From: Tahibacter sp042701255
Lineage (GTDB): Bacteria > Pseudomonadota > Gammaproteobacteria > Xanthomonadales > Rhodanobacteraceae
Assembly: GCF_042701255.1 (NCBI RefSeq)
Contig: NZ_CP170554.1
Span: 5,456,001 to 5,520,000, forward strand
Length of the DNA: 64,000 nucleotides
Direction: 5' to 3'
In this document: in pieces, positions 51,243 through 60,757 of the stretch
How the letters are laid out: each line of letters starts with the position of its first letter
How positions within the stretch are numbered: the stretch's first letter is position 1
The notes under the pieces: generated by a model
Database searches by the model: none
Told to the model about the DNA's origin: nothing
The model's input: only the letters and a program-made list of their open reading frames with translations
Position numbers and translations under genes: made by a program

Positions 51243-54200
51243 TCAGTTCGGCTTGACGACCGTGATCGTGCCGCCGAGCGACTGTGCCTGCACCGTGCGT
51301 TCGTACATCGACTCGCCATAGGCCGGCGGCACCACGAAGCGGCCGGCATTGGTCGCCTTGATGCGATAGATGAACTCGCGCACGTCCGGCGTCGCACGGC
51401 CGTAGATCACGACGCGGTCGTCGCGCACGTCGGCGTAGTCCGGCGTCCAGGTCGAGCCGCTGACGCCGACCGTGCTGCGCCAGGTCGTCGGCGCCGCGGG
51501 TTCGGCCGAGGTGTCGTCCGAGCTTTGGGGTGCCGGCGCGGCCGGGATTTCCTGCACGACTTCGAAGCCGCCCGGCAGCAGATCGACGATGGCCGCGTCG
51601 CCGACGCCGTCGGCGCGCGTGGAGCGGATCTTGAGCTTGACGAGGATTTCCTGGCCGAGCTCCACCGTGTCGATGCGCTTGCCGCCCGCGTCGGTGAATT
51701 CGCGCACGATCTCCATGCCTTCCTTGATTTCCTTGTCCGGCGCACCGCGGTCGAAACCGCTCTGCGTGACGCTGTACCAGGCATTCATGTCGGCGTCGTT
51801 GGCCACGCGCAGGCCCTTGGCGTCGCCGCTGAAGTCCGCATGCACGATCAGTCCTTCGGCCTTCGCGAGCGGCTTGGCCGCGCCGTCCTTGGCCAGCTCG
51901 AACAGGCGCAGCTTGTCGCCGGTCAATTCACCGGCCGACTTCGCGTAGACGTCGAGCGCGAGGATCGTCGTCGCCGACGACAGGGTGTTGAACAGGCCGC
52001 GCGACAGCGGCCGCATGATGTTCTCCAGCGCGACGGCCGGCAGTGCCTTCATGCGTTCGGGGAAGTGCTTGGCCAGCAGGTACAGGGTCGCGCTGTCGCG
52101 CACCAGCGGGTCGTAGTAACGCTCGTAGCGCCAGCCGGCCTCGATGGCCGTGCGCGTCAGCACCTTCTCCGGACCGACGATGAGCTTGAGCGCCTCGCCC
52201 TGCTGCTTCATGAGCTGCAGGCTCGCCGCGAGATACGCCGCCGCCGTGTCCTGCATCCAGGTATCCGGGAAGCGCTCCTGCAGGCGCTGGCGCACCGAGG
52301 CCAGCGCGTTCGTCGTGACCGTGCCCTGACGCGTCAGCAGATAGATCGCGAACGCGCGTTCGCGCAGCCCCGGCAGCGAGCCGTCGCTTTCGTCGGCGGC
52401 GAGCTTGTTCAGATAGCCGTTGGACTTGTCCAGCAGATCCTGCGGCACGTCCCAGCCGCGCTCCTTCGCTTCGAGCAGGTACTGCACCGCGTAGACCGAA
52501 ACGTAGCGCATCGACTCCGGCGTCGCGGTCCACAGACCGAAGCCGCCTTCGTCGTTCTGGCGCGAGCGCAGCACGGCCACCAATGCGGCGAACGCCTGCT
52601 TGGTCGTACGCGTGTCGCCGGAATCGCGCAGCAGCTTGCCGAACTCCGGATTGGAATCGAACACCAGCGCCGGCACCGCCGCGCTGAGCAGCTGCTCGGT
52701 ACAGCGGTGCGGGAAGCTCGACAGATAGGCCGACAGACCGCGCGCCAGCACCAGCGGCACGTAGGACGCGCTGGCTTCGCGCTTGGCATGCGCGTCGAAC
52801 ATCGTGCGCAGCGGTTCGACGGTCTTGTCGCCGCGGGCCAGGTTGCCGATCGCGACTTCGGTGCGATACGGCACGGCCGGACGCACCGACATATCCACGG
52901 CCTGGCGCGCCGACTTGTCGCCGCTGCTCGCGACGAACTTCAAGGTCGCCGCACCCGGCTCGCCCTTGGCGCGCAGGCGGAACACGACGACGCCTTCGCG
53001 CAGCTCGCCGAGCTTGAGCTCCTGCGTGGCCGCGCCGACGGCTTCGATCTGCGCGCTGGGCTCCAGCTTCAGCGCGATCGCCGATTCCTTGCCGTTCAGA
53101 CCGGTCAGGTTGTTGGCCACGCCGACGCTGACGTCGAATTCGTCGCCCGGCGCGACCATGGCCGGCACGTTGGGCGACAGCACGAAGTCGCCGCGCACCG
53201 TCGTCGCCGCCTCAGTGCGACCTATGCGGTCGGCCGCGACCGACACGGCCATGACGCGCAGCTTGCCGTTGAAATCGTCCGGCACGGTCCAGGTGAATTC
53301 GCGCTCGCCGTCCACGTCGACGATGCCCGACCACCAGGCCACCGGCGGCTTGCGCTTCTTCTTGAACGGATTGAGATGCTTGCCGAGCAGATCGTCGGCG
53401 TCGCCGCCCGCCGCGGCCATGCCGGTCAGGCGTGCGAACTCCGGCAGGATCAGGTCGAGGATCTGGCTCGTCGACACTTCGAGCATGCGCTTCTGGAAGA
53501 AGTGATCCAGCGGATCGCCGAGCTTGTAGCGCGCGACCTGCAGGATGCCTTCGTCGACGGCGAACAGGGTCACGCGCGAGCGCGCGCCGCTGGTCACCTT
53601 CATGCGCAGGGTCTCGCCGGGCTTGACCAGCGCCGGCGTCGCGATGGCCAGGGTATTGCGCCGCGCGTCGCGGTTGACCGAGAACGGCGCGATGCCGTAG
53701 CTGAGCGGGCTCATGAAGATTTCCGCCGACGACGGATCGCGCACGTACTGCACGTTGACGTAGCCGTTGCCTTCGAAGTCGGCCGGCACGCGGATCTTCT
53801 GCACCGAAGCCGTCGTCGTCGCCTTGAACCACTGGTGCGCATAGACCTTGTCGCGCTCCAGGGTGATCAGGCCGGCGCCCGCATACGGCGCACGCACGGC
53901 GATCTCGATTTCCTCGCCGGGCGCGTAGTCCTTCTTCGACAGCGCGAGCTGCAGCTCTGCATTGCGCTCCAGCGAGCGCGCTACGTTGGCTTCGCCGGCC
54001 ACCGAGTAGCTGACCTGATTGAGGGTCTCGCCGCGGTTGTTCTTCACCAGCAGCGCGTAGTCGCCGGGCTGGTCGGTCGCGAGCCTGAAATCCAGCCCGC
54101 CGCCCGGCAGCACCAGCGGCTCTTCCTTGACCGGCACTTCCTTCATGCGCGACTGGTACTTGTAGGCACCCGAATCCTGCTTGGTCAGCACCGACACGTA

Positions 54201-57200
54201 GCGGCGCTCGACGAGCACGGCCTTCAGTCCCTCGACGGCGATGCGCTTGGCATTGCTGTCGATCGCGATCAGGTTGACCTTGCGCTCGGCGCCGCGCGCG
54301 ACGTAGTCGAGGTTGTCGTTGATCTTGACGCCGATCAGGTAGTCCAGCGACGACACCAGGCTCGCGGTCTCGGCCGAGACGCTGCGGCCGCCTTCGGCTT
54401 CGTAGCCCTTGGCCAGGAAGTGCAGGCGGTAGCTGGCCGTGCCGTACTTGGCCAGATCGAGCGGGAATTCGGCGATGCCTTCGGCATTCGTGACCTGCTC
54501 GCCGAGCGGCTCGCTGTAGCCTTCCTTCGCCTTCTGCGGGTCGTAGAAGGTGTGCTCGGGCCAGCTGCGGAACAGCGGCAGCACCGGCGACAGGGTCAAC
54601 GTCGCTTCGACGCGGCGTTCCTGCGCCGGCGTGCCGAACAGGTTCTGCAGGCTCACGCGCGCGCTGAGATCGTCGGGCTTGATCCAGCCTTCGACCACTT
54701 CGCGCGACAGATGCGCCGTCGCCTTCATGCGGTCGGGCAGGAATTCCTTGATCTGTACCGTGGTCGAGCCGATCAGCTGCGGATTGTTGTACTGGTCGAT
54801 CAGCGACAGGTTCACGGTCCAGCTGCCGGTCGGCGAGGTTTCCTGCGTCGCGAACGACAGTTCCTCGAAGCCGGCTTCACCGAGACGGATCTTGCGGTGG
54901 TCCACGCTGAGACCGCGCGCGTCGAGGATGTCGGCCTGCAGCGGCACGCCGCTGAGATCGCGCGACCAGTCGGCCGCACGTACGATCATGCCGACGTGCA
55001 CGGTGTCGCCGGGCCGGTACAGGCCGCGGTCGGAATACAGATAGGCGCTGAGCTGGCCGGCGCTGCGCGCATTCTTGATGCCGCCGACGTCGAAGCGCGA
55101 GAAATCCAGGCGACGGTCGCGCTTGCCGATCGGCAGAAACGACAGATCCTCGCCCTTCTTGACCACGAACATGGCCGGCGACTTCTCGCGCGTATACGCA
55201 TCGACCGACGCCAGATGCGCATGCCCCGTGCTGTCGCTGTTGCCGCGCTCCAGCGCCTGGCCGTTCTGGCCGATCACCTCGACCGTGGCGCCGTCGACCG
55301 GCGCACCCGTCGCGATCGACTGCACGTAGGCGTCGAGACTGCCGTCCAGCGACTTCTTGATGATGAGGCCGAGGTCGGTGACGACGACGAAGCGCGCGTC
55401 GCTGAGCTCGGAGTATTCGCTGTCGCCGTCGTAGCTCGACGAATAGCCTTCGCCCTCACCCTCGTACTCGCCTTCCTCGGATTCGGAGCTCGCATACGGA
55501 TCCGGCGCGCTGACGCCTTCCTCGCCCTTGTCCGCCTGCGCGGTCGGCTCGTTGGCCGGGTTGTAGTCGTGCAGACGCAGCAGGAACACGCCGCGGCGTC
55601 CGCTGGCCAGGTACTTGGACAGATCCACGCCTTCGTAATGGGCCTTGGTCGGATCGTCGGATTCGAACGCGAGCTTCTGCTCGAAGCGCTCGGTGATCTT
55701 GTCGCGCGACAGCGCGCCGAGTTCGGGCTGGGCGAAGGTGCCGTTGTTGAAGCTGACGAGATGCTGCAGCTGGTCCGGCAGCACGCGTGCGATTTCGAGC
55801 TTCATGCCCGGCACGTTGCGCGAGACCACGGCGATGCGCTTCTCGCCCGACAGCGACAGCAGCGCGCCGTCGGCCATGAAGCGCAGGATGCGCGGGTAGT
55901 CCGGCACCTGCAGCACGTTGTCGACCTTGTCGGCGAGCTGGTAGCCGCCGAACGCGGACAGGCCCTTGCCGACGCGCACGTAGACGTAGCGGCCCGGATC
56001 GGCGCGGAACTTGTAGCTCTGCTGCTCGGCGTAGTCGAGCTCCGCCGCGATCGGTTCCAGCGCCAGCGGCTCGGCGGTCTTGAGCACGCGCTCGTCGACG
56101 CCGCCGTAGCTCCAGCTCCAGACCTGGTCGCGCTGGCCTTCCGGCGCATACGGATTGTGCAGCGGCAGCAGCCAGGCCTTGACCGAGCCGGCGGCCGACT
56201 TCTCGCCGACCGCATGCGAGAAGTTCACGAGCAGCACCTGCTCGGGCTCGAACTGGCTGTTGTCGACGAGCGTCGGCTCCATGCTGTTGACGCCGAGGCT
56301 GTAGAGGCCCGGCACCGACACGCTGGCCGTCACCGGTTCGCCGCTGCCCTCGCCGCCGGCCGCGGCCGCGATGCCCTTGCCGATGCGGTATTCCAGGGTG
56401 GTCGAATCCTTGGGCGGCGCCGGCAGCGGCGCCGAATGGATCCAGGCGTTGAGCTTGAGCTTGTCGTAGTTGACGACGAACTTCTGCGCGATCTTGTCGC
56501 GCTTGGGGCCGTAGAGGAACAGCTCGATGCGCTTCTCGAACGCGGCCGTATCCACCGGATGGCTGAAGCTCAGATTGACGATGCCCTTCTTGAGCAGCGG
56601 GTCCTGCGGGTCCTGATAGAACTCGCTGCCGGCCACGGTGACCGCGAACGGCGCCGTCGTGAATTCGAAATTGTCGGCGCCGACGTGGACCTGCGGCGCG
56701 AACAGCACGGGCTTGTCGAAACGGCCCTGGTATTTCTGCGCGACGGGCCAGTCGCCGTCGGGCGTGAAGCGCAGCAGGCGGTCGCTGACCCAGTTCCACT
56801 TGCCGGCGACGGCCGGCTGCAGGGTGATGCCGGCGGTCACGTCCTTGCCGACCAGCGCGAGCGGCGCGACCGACTGGCTGAAATTCAGATCGAGGGTATG
56901 AATTGCGATCGGCTCGGCCGTGTAGTCGGTCAGCGCCGGCGGCGTGGCCTGCAGCGTCACGATGACCGGCTGCGGCGGCTTGGGCCTCTCCTGGTCGAGC
57001 TTGTAGGCCAGCCAGCCGCCGCCGGCGAGCACCGCGATCCCGCCGAGCACCGCGGCGACGCGCCCCGGATTGCGCCGGATCATGCCCCAGCCGGCCAGGC
57101 CGCCGCGCTCGGTCGCGAGCATCCAGCCCGGCGCCTGCCAGGACACGCGCCCGACGATGACGCCGAGCAGTCGCCCGAACAGACGCAGCACGAAAGCCAG

Positions 57201-57263
57201 CAGCCGCCACAGTGCCATAGCCAGCACCAACGGCAGACGCGCGAGCGCGCGAAGCAGATCCAT
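51243..57263 (-). CDS. Bacterial alpha-2-macroglobulin (YfhM-like)
   Basis: A 2006-residue periplasmic protease trap. The N-terminal region has a membrane helix (VAAVLGGIAVLAGGGWLAYKL, about 68-88) after a hydrophobic start, so the protein is probably tethered to the inner membrane. Repeated MG beta-domains follow, an acidic Ser/Glu-rich loop (SSESEEGEYEGEGEGYSSSY) lies in the middle, and the thioester domain contains HRCTEQ with Cys1521 and Gln1524 forming the reactive bond. The C-terminal receptor-like domain (GRFVVPPAYGESMYERTV) is present. The thioester makes it the type usually paired with pbpC, which follows. The ATG at 57263 is preferred to one 20 codons upstream because the conserved start is MDLLRALARLPL. 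Confidence 0.95.
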   Translation of the reverse strand: MDLLRALARLPLVLAMALWRLLAFVLRLFGRLLGVIVGRVSWQAPGWMLATERGGLAGWGMIRRNPGRVAAVLGGIAVLAGGGWLAYKLDQERPKPPQPVIVTLQATPPALTDYTAEPIAIHTLDLNFSQSVAPLALVGKDVTAGITLQPAVAGKWNWVSDRLLRFTPDGDWPVAQKYQGRFDKPVLFAPQVHVGADNFEFTTAPFAVTVAGSEFYQDPQDPLLKKGIVNLSFSHPVDTAAFEKRIELFLYGPKRDKIAQKFVVNYDKLKLNAWIHSAPLPAPPKDSTTLEYRIGKGIAAAAGGEGSGEPVTASVSVPGLYSLGVNSMEPTLVDNSQFEPEQVLLVNFSHAVGEKSAAGSVKAWLLPLHNPYAPEGQRDQVWSWSYGGVDERVLKTAEPLALEPIAAELDYAEQQSYKFRADPGRYVYVRVGKGLSAFGGYQLADKVDNVLQVPDYPRILRFMADGALLSLSGEKRIAVVSRNVPGMKLEIARVLPDQLQHLVSFNNGTFAQPELGALSRDKITERFEQKLAFESDDPTKAHYEGVDLSKYLASGRRGVFLLRLHDYNPANEPTAQADKGEEGVSAPDPYASSESEEGEYEGEGEGYSSSYDGDSEYSELSDARFVVVTDLGLIIKKSLDGSLDAYVQSIATGAPVDGATVEVIGQNGQALERGNSDSTGHAHLASVDAYTREKSPAMFVVKKGEDLSFLPIGKRDRRLDFSRFDVGGIKNARSAGQLSAYLYSDRGLYRPGDTVHVGMIVRAADWSRDLSGVPLQADILDARGLSVDHRKIRLGEAGFEELSFATQETSPTGSWTVNLSLIDQYNNPQLIGSTTVQIKEFLPDRMKATAHLSREVVEGWIKPDDLSARVSLQNLFGTPAQERRVEATLTLSPVLPLFRSWPEHTFYDPQKAKEGYSEPLGEQVTNAEGIAEFPLDLAKYGTASYRLHFLAKGYEAEGGRSVSAETASLVSSLDYLIGVKINDNLDYVARGAERKVNLIAIDSNAKRIAVEGLKAVLVERRYVSVLTKQDSGAYKYQSRMKEVPVKEEPLVLPGGGLDFRLATDQPGDYALLVKNNRGETLNQVSYSVAGEANVARSLERNAELQLALSKKDYAPGEEIEIAVRAPYAGAGLITLERDKVYAHQWFKATTTASVQKIRVPADFEGNGYVNVQYVRDPSSAEIFMSPLSYGIAPFSVNRDARRNTLAIATPALVKPGETLRMKVTSGARSRVTLFAVDEGILQVARYKLGDPLDHFFQKRMLEVSTSQILDLILPEFARLTGMAAAGGDADDLLGKHLNPFKKKRKPPVAWWSGIVDVDGEREFTWTVPDDFNGKLRVMAVSVAADRIGRTEAATTVRGDFVLSPNVPAMVAPGDEFDVSVGVANNLTGLNGKESAIALKLEPSAQIEAVGAATQELKLGELREGVVVFRLRAKGEPGAATLKFVASSGDKSARQAVDMSVRPAVPYRTEVAIGNLARGDKTVEPLRTMFDAHAKREASASYVPLVLARGLSAYLSSFPHRCTEQLLSAAVPALVFDSNPEFGKLLRDSGDTRTTKQAFAALVAVLRSRQNDEGGFGLWTATPESMRYVSVYAVQYLLEAKERGWDVPQDLLDKSNGYLNKLAADESDGSLPGLRERAFAIYLLTRQGTVTTNALASVRQRLQERFPDTWMQDTAAAYLAASLQLMKQQGEALKLIVGPEKVLTRTAIEAGWRYERYYDPLVRDSATLYLLAKHFPERMKALPAVALENIMRPLSRGLFNTLSSATTILALDVYAKSAGELTGDKLRLFELAKDGAAKPLAKAEGLIVHADFSGDAKGLRVANDADMNAWYSVTQSGFDRGAPDKEIKEGMEIVREFTDAGGKRIDTVELGQEILVKLKIRSTRADGVGDAAIVDLLPGGFEVVQEIPAAPAPQSSDDTSAEPAAPTTWRSTVGVSGSTWTPDYADVRDDRVVIYGRATPDVREFIYRIKATNAGRFVVPPAYGESMYERTVQAQSLGGTITVVKPN

Positions 57264-57572
57264 GTGATTCCCCAATCGTGTGGCGGCGAAACCGTTCGCC
57301 GCGCCGTGACCCCAAACCCGCAATGGTTCCCGCTTCGGCCCTGGCAGGCAAGGCCGGGGCCGCTTTGCGGCGCGAGTATTAGGACTGCGATTTATGTCGG
57401 AATCGGGGCGGAGCCCTGCAGCGGCGCCGATGCCGCGTTCCGGCAGCCGGTAAACGCCGCGACGGCGGTTGACCGTACAGCGCGCGAAAACGCTCGCGGA
57501 CCGGGGAAATTCAGACCGGAGACGGAGGCGGCCGGCCCGGCGCCGCGAAAACGCCGGGCCGGTCGCGCGGGG
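57264..57572. other. Intergenic region between msrA and the macroglobulin gene
   Basis: No gene is supported in these 309 bases. The stretch holds the macroglobulin promoter, which is not clearly recognisable (a moderately AT-rich piece is at 57370-57400), and the terminator-like stem at 57532-57562. Confidence 0.5.
57532..57562 (-). terminator. Terminator-like hairpin after msrA
   Basis: CCGGCCCGGCG (57532-57542) pairs perfectly with CGCCGGGCCGG (57552-57562) over CCGCGAAAA, ten bases beyond the msrA stop. There is no T-tract on the minus strand. Confidence 0.55.
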
Positions 57573-58220
57573 TCAGATCGCCCCGATCGGGCAGCTGACG
57601 CCGGTGCCGCCGAGACCGCAGTAGCCGTTCGGGTTCTTGGCCAGGTACTGCTGGTGATAGTCCTCGGCGTAGAAAAACGGCTGGTCCCGGGCGATCTCGG
57701 TCGTGATCGCACCCGCGTGGCCGGCTGCGGCCAGGGCTTTCTGGAACGCGTCGCGCGAACGCTCGGCGAAGGCCTGCTGCGCGGCATCCTCGACATAGAT
57801 CGCCGAACGGTACTGCGTGCCCGTGTCGTTGCCCTGGCGCATGCCCTGGGTCGGGTCGTGGCTTTCCCAGAACACCTTGAGCAAGGCTTCGAACGGCACG
57901 ACGGCCGGGTCGTAGACCACGAGCACGACCTCGCTGTGGCCGGTCAGGCCCGAACAGGTTTCCTCGTAGGTCGGGTTGTTCGTATAGCCGCCGGCATAGC
58001 CGACGGCCGTGGTCAGCACACCCGGAATCGACCAGAACTTGCGCTCCGCACCCCAGAAGCAGCCCATGCCGAACAGCACGCGCTGCGCGCCCGGGAACTC
58101 GCCGCGCAGCGGCTGGCCGGTCACGTAATGGCGGTTGTGCAGCGGCAGCGGCTGTTCGCGGCCGGGCAGGGCCGCGGCGGGGTCGACCATGCGCTGCTTC
58201 CAGGCACCGATACCGAGCAT
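57573..58220 (-). CDS. msrA: Peptide methionine sulfoxide reductase MsrA
   Basis: A 215-residue MsrA. The catalytic Cys54 lies in FGMGCFWGAERKFW; the recycling cysteines are Cys201 (NGYCGLGG) and Cys210 near the C-terminus, as in the three-cysteine E. coli type. GYAGGYTNNPTYEETCSGLTGHSEVVLVVYDP and YHQQYLAKNPNGYCG are family marks. The N-terminal extension of about 45 residues (HNRHYVTGQPLRGEFPGAQ) is also as in E. coli. It reduces S-methionine sulfoxide in proteins. The ATG at 58220 starts the conserved region; an earlier in-frame start would add 19 unrelated residues. It stands 170 bases after the EamA gene. Confidence 0.96.
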   Translation of the reverse strand: MLGIGAWKQRMVDPAAALPGREQPLPLHNRHYVTGQPLRGEFPGAQRVLFGMGCFWGAERKFWSIPGVLTTAVGYAGGYTNNPTYEETCSGLTGHSEVVLVVYDPAVVPFEALLKVFWESHDPTQGMRQGNDTGTQYRSAIYVEDAAQQAFAERSRDAFQKALAAAGHAGAITTEIARDQPFFYAEDYHQQYLAKNPNGYCGLGGTGVSCPIGAI

Positions 58221-58390
58221 GGGAATTCTCCGGATGAGGGGATGGACCGCAGATGGGGGCTGGGGCCGGCCGCGCAAGCGTCGGCCGGACGCGGCGACTC
58301 TTGCGGAGCCTGCCGCCGGCGTGCGGCGAAACGCCCGCGGCGGCCCTGCCTCGCCGGGCCTGCCGCCGCGTTGAAATCACGGCCCCGCGT

Positions 58391-59323
58391 TCAAACGCGC
58401 TCGGCCTCCTCGCTGCGCGCGCCGGCGACGAAGATGCCGGCCAGCGAGATCGCCAGTCCCACCCAGTCCAGCGCGACGGTCGGCCGGCCGAACAGCAGCA
58501 CATCGAGCACGAAAGACAGTCCCGGCTGCAACAGCAGCAGCAGGCCGACCAGCGAAGCCGGCAGCTGCGGCATGGCACGGGCGATCAGCAGCCAGCCGAG
58601 CACCTGGCCGAACAGCGCCAGACCGAGCAGCGCCGCGGCGGAACCGAGGTTCGGAATCGCGAAACGGTTGCCTTCGGCCAGCACGACCAGCGCGAGCACG
58701 CCGGCGCAGAGCAGCGAATTCAGGCACAGCAGCTCGGCCGGCGAGCGCGAGAGCTTTTCCTTCTGCGCATGGCGAAAGCTGAGCAGATAGGCCGCGTAGG
58801 CCACGCCGGTCAGGATGCCGAACCAGACGCCGAGCCGGTACTGTTCATCGACCGCCTGCCAGTTGCGCCCGACCAGCAGCCAGAGCCCGGCGAACGCGAG
58901 CGCGAGGCCGCCGGCGAAGCGCCAGCCGAGCTTCTCGCGATAGAACCAGAGACCGGCCAGGGCCATGACGAAGACCTGGAAATTGCCGAGCAGGGTCGCC
59001 AGTCCAGGGCCGACGTCGCGGATGCTGCGATGCCAGAGCAACAGGTCGACCGCGAACGCGATCGTCGGGAACAGCATCCAGCGGACTTCGCGCCAGCCCA
59101 TCGCGGACGGACCGCCGCGCACGCCGTTGCGCCAGCTGCCGTAGGTCCAGCGCCGCTGCAGGAGCAGCAGCAGCCAGAGCATGCCGCCGCCGAACGCCAT
59201 GCGATAGAACGCCGACACCGACGGTGCGACCTGCGCCCATTTGACGAAGATGCTGGTCGTGGAGATCAGCGCGGCGCCGGCGACCATGGTCGCGACCGCC
59301 GACCGCGGGGCTGCCGCCGTCAT
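58391..59323 (-). CDS. EamA/DMT-superfamily transporter
   Basis: A 310-residue membrane protein with ten predicted helices in two EamA halves. The first half begins VATMVAGAALISTTSIFVKWA and includes GPGLATLLGNFQVFVMALAGLWFYREKLGWRFAGGLALAFAGLWLLVG; the second includes GLALFGQVLGWLLIARAMPQLPASLVGLLLLLQPGLSFVLDVLLFGRPTVALDWVGLAISLAGIFVAG. The proline- and glycine-rich end of each half is the usual DMT signature. The exported metabolite is unknown. The ATG at 59323 overlaps the stop of the glutathione S-transferase gene in ATGA, so the two are probably translated together. Confidence 0.9.
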   Translation of the reverse strand: MTAAAPRSAVATMVAGAALISTTSIFVKWAQVAPSVSAFYRMAFGGGMLWLLLLLQRRWTYGSWRNGVRGGPSAMGWREVRWMLFPTIAFAVDLLLWHRSIRDVGPGLATLLGNFQVFVMALAGLWFYREKLGWRFAGGLALAFAGLWLLVGRNWQAVDEQYRLGVWFGILTGVAYAAYLLSFRHAQKEKLSRSPAELLCLNSLLCAGVLALVVLAEGNRFAIPNLGSAAALLGLALFGQVLGWLLIARAMPQLPASLVGLLLLLQPGLSFVLDVLLFGRPTVALDWVGLAISLAGIFVAGARSEEAERV

Positions 59324-59976
59324 CGGTTCTCCCGCTTGGCGCGTTGTTCCGCTTCGGCGTCGGACAGCCATTCGCGCAGCGCCGGCAACGCGAGCAGCGC
59401 GTCGATGTAGCCGCGTTCGACCGGACCTACCGGAATCGCGTAACTGACGACGCGCAGCGCGACCGGCGCGTACATCGCATCGGCGATGCTGAATTCGCCG
59501 AACAGGAAAGGACCGCCGGCCGCATGTTTCGCGCGGCAGTCGCGCCACAGCGCACCGATGCGCTCGATGTCGCGCAGCACTTCGGCGCTGACCGGCGCGG
59601 TGCTGCGCTTGACGCAGTCCATCGGGCACTGGGTACGCAGGTTCTGGAAACCCGAATGCATTTCCGCACTGACTGCGCGGGCCAGGCCGCGCGCGGCGAG
59701 GTCGCGCGGCCAGCCGGCGCCGGCCAGCCAGCGTTCGTTGCTGTATTCGAGGATGGCCAGCGAATCCCAGATCACGAGATCGCCGACACGCAGCACCGGC
59801 ACGCGGCCGGTCGGCGAGTAGTTGCCGATGGTCGCGTGGAACTCCGGCGTATCCAGCGGCAGGCGCACTTCGTCGAAATCGACGCCGTGATGGCGCAGCA
59901 GCAGCCACGGCCGCAGCGACCAGGACGAGTAGTTCTTGTTGCCGATGACGAGGGTGGGACGCGCAGTGTCGGTCAT
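59320..59976 (-). CDS. Glutathione S-transferase family protein
   Basis: A 218-residue GST. The N-terminal thioredoxin-like domain has TLVIGNKNYSSWSLRPWLLLRHHGVDFDEVRLPLDTPEFHATIGNYSPTGRVPVLRVGDLVIWDSLAILEYSNE; the Ser in NYSSWSLR is the likely catalytic residue, the PVL contains the cis-Pro, and WDSLAI binds the glutathione gamma-glutamyl part. The helical C-terminal domain ends FGEFSIADAMYAPVALRVVSYAIP. The NKNYSSWSLRPWL phrase marks a subgroup widespread in proteobacteria. The electrophile is unknown. It overlaps the transporter gene by four bases. Confidence 0.92.
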   Translation of the reverse strand: MTDTARPTLVIGNKNYSSWSLRPWLLLRHHGVDFDEVRLPLDTPEFHATIGNYSPTGRVPVLRVGDLVIWDSLAILEYSNERWLAGAGWPRDLAARGLARAVSAEMHSGFQNLRTQCPMDCVKRSTAPVSAEVLRDIERIGALWRDCRAKHAAGGPFLFGEFSIADAMYAPVALRVVSYAIPVGPVERGYIDALLALPALREWLSDAEAEQRAKRENR

Positions 59977-60166
59977 GGATTCGGCTCGCGGCGGGCCGCG
60001 GCAGCGGCCGCAGCGGACAGGCGCCGCGGCAACGGAGCCGCGGCACGGACAGTCTGCAAGCCTAGCATCCGTTCATGGCCGAATGCGGGCGGGCGGCGGG
60101 CACTGCCGTGCGCGTTCGCCGTGCCGGCAACATCGGCCGTCGACCTACTGGGAACAGAAGCGGAAA

Positions 60167-60204
60167 GCCCTTCCGTTCAAGGAAGGGCATGGGTGGGGAT
60201 GAGG
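60167..60204. repeat. Palindromic element (family member 2)
   Basis: GCCCTTCC (60167-60174) pairs with GGAAGGGC (60181-60188) over GTTCAA, and is followed by ATGGGTGGGGATGAGGT, the reverse complement of the ACCxCATCCCCACCCAT flank found at 15022-15036. It lies in the 286-base gap between the GST gene start and the small secreted protein's stop. Confidence 0.7.
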
Positions 60205-60262
60205 TGAGCTGCACGCGGCGATCGGGTGCAGCCAGATCGCCGCGTTCGTTCCGCTCACGCGC

Positions 60263-60580
60263 TCAGCGGCGTTCCTGCGCGTCGTGCTTCTGCGCGTCGA
60301 TGTTCGCGCTCGCGTGATCGAGTTCGCGCTGCAGATGGCGCCGCTCGCCGCGCGTGACCACGCCGTCGGCCTTGGCGGCACGCTCGTCGCGGCGGATGTG
60401 CGCCTGTTGCGCGCGCAGGCCGGCGGCTTCGCGCCGGGTCAGCTCGCCGCTGGCCACGCCCTGATCGATGCGGGCGTGCTGATTCGCTTCGCGCGCGTCG
60501 ACGTTCGGCGTCGCGGCGGCGGCCGTGCCGGCGAACAGCACGGCGGTCACGAGGGCAATCGGAACTACGGTCTTGCGCAT
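60263..60580 (-). CDS. Small secreted helical protein
   Basis: A 105-residue exported protein. Residues 1-22 are a signal peptide (KTVVPIALVTAVLFAGTAAAA); the mature part is highly charged and helical: NVDAREANQHARIDQGVASGELTRREAAGLRAQQAHIRRDERAAKADGVVTRGERRHLQRELDHASANIDAQKHD. The phrase GxLTRREAxxLxxxQxxIrrxExxxKxDGxVTxxER recurs in small periplasmic proteins of Burkholderiales and Lysobacterales, of unknown function. GGAGGAGA precedes the ATG at 60580, but part of it is locked in a strong hairpin at 60590-60615. Confidence 0.8.
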   Translation of the reverse strand: MRKTVVPIALVTAVLFAGTAAAATPNVDAREANQHARIDQGVASGELTRREAAGLRAQQAHIRRDERAAKADGVVTRGERRHLQRELDHASANIDAQKHDAQERR

Positions 60581-60589
60581 GGTCGTCTC

Positions 60590-60615
60590 CTCCAGCCAGC
60601 ACCGGCTGGCTGGAG
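60590..60615 (-). promoter_or_regulatory. Hairpin covering part of a Shine-Dalgarno sequence
   Basis: On the minus strand CTCCAGCCAGC pairs perfectly with GCTGGCTGGAG over CGGT. The last GGAG of the 3' arm is the first part of the GGAGGAGA ribosome binding site of the small secreted protein. Unfolding would be needed for full translation. Confidence 0.55.
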
Positions 60616-60757
60616 CACGACAACGCAGCCGCCGCGGGCGCGTTGACGCGCGGCAATGATCCCGCCGGCGCCGTGCGGGTACATGCGTTCACGGATCAGA
60701 CCGGCGCGGAACGCCGCGAATGCGGCGGTGCCGATGCACCGCCGCGCATGTCGCCGT

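Noticed and set aside
48706..51321. A long plus-strand frame opposite pbpC
   Set aside because: Antisense shadow; the minus strand encodes a full penicillin-binding protein 1C with SxxK, SRN and KTG motifs.
51186..58790. A very long open frame (about 2500 codons) on the plus strand opposite the macroglobulin gene
   Set aside because: It is the antisense shadow of a GC-rich gene; its translation is Arg/His/Gln-rich without domains, while the minus strand encodes a complete alpha-2-macroglobulin with thioester motif.
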